NCBI GenBank assembly: GCA_021794175.1
Contig: JAJYRI010000013.1
Span: forward strand, 1 to 43,006
Direction of reading: 5' to 3'
DNA: 43,006 bases
Source: a bacterium
Lineage (GTDB): Bacteria > Vulcanimicrobiota > Vulcanimicrobiia > Vulcanimicrobiales > Vulcanimicrobiaceae
The position numbers were made by a program, and so were the translations under genes. Of the stretch, positions 40,839-43,006 are shown piece after piece. Positions within the stretch are counted from its first letter, which is position 1; the number at the start of each line of letters is the position of its first letter. The notes under the pieces were generated by a model. It had not been told where the DNA came from, did no database searches, and saw only the letters and a list, made by a program, of their open reading frames with translations.

Positions 40839-42347
40839 ATGAAACCCGAGGTCGTCATTGTCGGCGCCGGCCCCGTCGGCTGTTCGCTCGCGCTGGGGCT
40901 CGCCCACCACGGCGTGCGTTCACTCGTCATCGAGCGCTCCCGGGAGATCGCGCGCGAATCACGCGCCCTGGTGATCTGGCCGCGCACCGCGGAGCTGCTG
41001 CGTGACTGGGGCGCCTGGGAGCCGCTTTTGGCGGCCGGGAGATTTACGACCGTCTTTACCCCACACGATGCGACGCGGGACGAAGCCCTGCTCTCCATCG
41101 ATTTTTGCGATATCGCCGATAGCGTCGAAAGCCCGGGCGCGCTCTTTATTCCACAGTACGACACGGTGCGAATCTTGCGCGAACGCGTCGAGGCGAATCC
41201 GCTCTGCGAACTACACTACGACGAAGAAGCGATCGGTCTCGAGCAAGACGAGCGCGAAGTACGGTTGCGCACGCAGGGCGAAAACGGCGGCACCACCTTC
41301 GCGGCACCCTTCGTCGTCGGCGCCGACGGCGCGCAGGGATTCATACGTCATGCTCTCGGATTTACGTTGCAGGGAGCGACGTACTCGACGCGCGTCGCGA
41401 TCGCCGACATCGAAATCGAGAGCCGCGGGCGCAACTACCCGTCTCCGCGCATCGCACTCGATGCACCGGGGCTCCTCGTCGGGATAGAATACGCGCCCGG
41501 CATCTGGCGCACGATCGCTTCGGTCGCTCCGAGCACCGGCGACGATGCCGCACTTGCGCCCGAAGCGCACGCCGCACGTATCGCCCATCTCTTCGGCGAG
41601 CAAGCGCGCTCCGCGCAAGTTTATTGGAGCAGCCTCTTTCGCATCCATCGTCGCCACGCACCGAACTTTATCTCCGGGCGCGTTGCGCTCGCCGGAGACG
41701 CAGCACATCTCAACAGCCCGGCCGGCGGGCAAGGCATGAACGCGGGCATTCACGACACCGCGAATCTCGCGTGGCGCCTCGCCTGTGCCCTACGCTCCTC
41801 GCACTGCGCGCAGGCGCTGCTCGTGGGATACGATATCGAGCGCCGCGAGATGCAAAACGACAGCATCGAACGCACCACCGATCTTGCGACCCGCCTTGCG
41901 GTCTACGCACCGCCATCGCTCAAGCGGTTCGCGTTTGCGTGGATGCGCCGCAGCCTTCGCGCGCGCGGCATGCGCAGAAAAGCCTGCCGCACGCTCGGAA
42001 TGCTCGACGGCCGCTATACGCGCTCGCCAGACGTCGATACCTCGCATCCGCTTGCAGGGCGACGGATCGGCGACGTCGCGCTCGATAACGGCCGACGCAT
42101 CAACGAGGAGCGGCGCGGACACGCGGCGCTGCTCTGCTGCGGCGGAGCGACGATCGAGGGCGTCGTATCGCTCGCGCTTGCAAAGCCGCCGAAACGCTGG
42201 TTGCTGAAGCATCCAAGCGCGATCATTATTCGTCCCGACGGTTTCGTCGCCGCCGTTATCGAAAAACCCACGCGCGAGCGCGTCGAGACGATGTGGAGGC
42301 GAGCGTTCTGCTGCGCGACACCGTTACCCGGAACCGAAACACCGTGA
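40839..42347 (+). CDS. FAD-dependent aromatic-type monooxygenase (PheA/TfdB-like)
   Basis: A 502-residue flavoprotein of the p-hydroxybenzoate hydroxylase class. It has the dinucleotide fold VVIVGAGPVGCSLALGLA with the FAD ribose Glu in VIERS, the DG motif VVGADGAQGFIR, and the GD motif VALAGDAAHLNSPAGGQGMN. A C-terminal thioredoxin-like domain (from about residue 390) is suggested by the length. The substrate is probably a phenol, quinone or polyketide-like ring. ATG 40839 is used although AAGGG is only one base upstream; GTG 40806 would add 11 residues. Divergent from bioA. Confidence 0.87.
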   Translation: MKPEVVIVGAGPVGCSLALGLAHHGVRSLVIERSREIARESRALVIWPRTAELLRDWGAWEPLLAAGRFTTVFTPHDATRDEALLSIDFCDIADSVESPGALFIPQYDTVRILRERVEANPLCELHYDEEAIGLEQDEREVRLRTQGENGGTTFAAPFVVGADGAQGFIRHALGFTLQGATYSTRVAIADIEIESRGRNYPSPRIALDAPGLLVGIEYAPGIWRTIASVAPSTGDDAALAPEAHAARIAHLFGEQARSAQVYWSSLFRIHRRHAPNFISGRVALAGDAAHLNSPAGGQGMNAGIHDTANLAWRLACALRSSHCAQALLVGYDIERREMQNDSIERTTDLATRLAVYAPPSLKRFAFAWMRRSLRARGMRRKACRTLGMLDGRYTRSPDVDTSHPLAGRRIGDVALDNGRRINEERRGHAALLCCGGATIEGVVSLALAKPPKRWLLKHPSAIIIRPDGFVAAVIEKPTRERVETMWRRAFCCATPLPGTETP

Positions 42348-42628
42348 CCACGCCCTTCGTCATCGCGGCGATCGTTATCGCCCTCTCGCTGGCTGCAACG
42401 GCGTATATTGCCGCCAAGGCCGATATGCCGCCGGTTGCGCGCGTGGCGCGCTTTGCGTTGGAGCTCGCGGTGTTCACCGTCGGCATCTTCATTCTCGACA
42501 GCGCAGTCGCCGGCTTTCACCTCAACGTCGCACCGATCGGTCGCGACGAGGGTGCAGCGATCGTGGCTGCGTACGCACTACTAACGGTCGTACCCGCCCT
42601 GTGGAAGCTCCATGACTACGGCGAGTAA
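42344..42628 (+). CDS. Small three-helix membrane protein, unknown function
   Basis: A 94-residue protein with three predicted membrane segments (PFVIAAIVIALSLAATAYIA, FALELAVFTVGIFILDSAVA, GAAIVAAYALLTVVPALW). The GTG start overlaps the monooxygenase stop (GTGA), so it is translationally coupled to it. GTG 42293 would add 17 residues inside the upstream gene. No family is recognised. The following 80 bases up to the insertion-sequence end hold no gene. Confidence 0.55.
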   Translation: MTTPFVIAAIVIALSLAATAYIAAKADMPPVARVARFALELAVFTVGIFILDSAVAGFHLNVAPIGRDEGAAIVAAYALLTVVPALWKLHDYGE

Positions 42629-42708
42629 CGATCCTCCGGCCGCTTTGATTAGCCTCTCGATCGAGACGCGGTGAAGGACGAGGTCAAGGTCGACACTGCC
42701 CAAGTGAA

Positions 42709-43006
42709 TGTTGTCCGCCCAAACATAGACATCCAAAGGTGAAGCTGGCTCGCTTCGGTGGAGGGTTTTAGATTGGACATCATGCAGCCCGCGCCTTCCG
42801 GCGCTCGAATTCCATGGGCGAGAGATTTCCTAGCGCCGTATGTCGGCGCCGCGGGTTATACCAGCCCTCGATAAACTCGAAGATTGCAAGCTCCGCCTCG
42901 CGATGGTTCCTGAATCGATTCGTAACGAGTAATTCGCATTCCAACGTCGCGTTGAAACTCTCGCACATCGCGTTATCGTAGCAATCGCCGACCGAACCCA
43001 TCGACG
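42709..43006 (-). mobile_element. IS3-family insertion sequence, 3' end (cut by window edge)
   Basis: The transposase fragment lies at the right edge and is followed on its own strand by about 70 non-coding bases. Their outer end, TGTTGTCCGCCCAAACATAG at 42709-42728, starts with TG and resembles IS3-family terminal repeats. The other end is outside the window, so the boundary is inferred and the target duplication cannot be checked. Confidence 0.55.
42780..43006 (-). CDS. IS3-family transposase (OrfB), C-terminal fragment
   Basis: Only the last 75 codons are present; the frame continues past the window edge. The text MGSVGDCYDNAMCESFNATLECEL carries the last Asp-to-Glu part of the DDE catalytic triad (the Glu in ESF), and GWYNPRRRHTALGNLSPMEFE is the standard end of the integrase domain. 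No stop or frameshift is seen, so the copy may be intact. It is oriented toward the small membrane protein. Confidence 0.9.
   Translation of the reverse strand, partial: SMGSVGDCYDNAMCESFNATLECELLVTNRFRNHREAELAIFEFIEGWYNPRRRHTALGNLSPMEFERRKARAA

Noticed and set aside
1-43006. CRISPR arrays, tRNA or rRNA genes, replication origin
   Set aside because: No regularly spaced repeats, cloverleaf-like sequence, rRNA-like block or DnaA-box cluster was noticed by eye; a covariance-model scan (tRNAscan-SE, Infernal) would be decisive.

Overview
This is a GC-rich bacterial chromosome segment, densely packed with genes on both strands. Several predicted lipoproteins, a predicted outer-membrane barrel and an RND pump point to a diderm cell. 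A Ycf45/SpoIIIAA-type ATPase with an R3H domain, an actinobacterial-looking MutY tail and an aspartate-aminotransferase-fold arginine decarboxylase fit a deep-branching Terrabacteria-like diderm, for example Candidatus Eremiobacterota/WPS-2. That placement is inference; the window has no rRNA or ribosomal protein genes to test it.

Layout. 1-6 kb: the end of an FAD/NAD(P)-binding protein coupled to a cysteine dioxygenase; then mutY and a MocR-type regulator on the minus strand; then lpdA and lipB (lipoate/2-oxoacid dehydrogenase chemistry) and a small membrane protein. 6.2-10.0 kb: a minus-strand accessory cluster of a lipocalin-like secreted protein, a 78-codon ORF, a radical SAM/SPASM maturase, a 37-residue Pro/Val-rich peptide coupled to the maturase stop, and two more secreted proteins. 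It looks like an uncharacterised peptide-modification system. 10.4-15.1 kb: a signalling operon of a lone receiver, a receiver-adenylate cyclase and a 902-residue hybrid kinase. 15.2-24.2 kb: a SCO1-like lipoprotein, a TPR/ATP-grasp protein, lipA, an RND pump coupled to lipA, a predicted barrel protein and a GDSL/SGNH lipoprotein, closed by a strong bidirectional terminator.

24.2-32.7 kb: glutamate dehydrogenase, a 162-bp palindromic MITE-like element that ends inside the ychF stop codon, ychF, a bifunctional-nuclease family gene, two NTF2-like paralogues, mtnP, a membrane protein, holB, tmk and a PilZ-like gene, with REP-like repeats in two intergenic regions. 32.7-40.8 kb: one long minus-strand run, transcribed bioA-bioF-bioD-bioB, arginine decarboxylase, a zinc-ribbon membrane protein and the Ycf45/R3H ATPase, with GTGA overlaps among the first genes. 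40.8-43.0 kb: an FAD monooxygenase, a small membrane protein and the 3' end of an IS3-family transposase running off the window.

Most of the segment is housekeeping metabolism (lipoylation, biotin, MTA salvage, DNA replication and repair). The accessory interest lies in the radical SAM cluster, the cyclase/hybrid-kinase operon beside it and the palindromic repeats. All assignments come from reading motifs and gene order; no database search was run.
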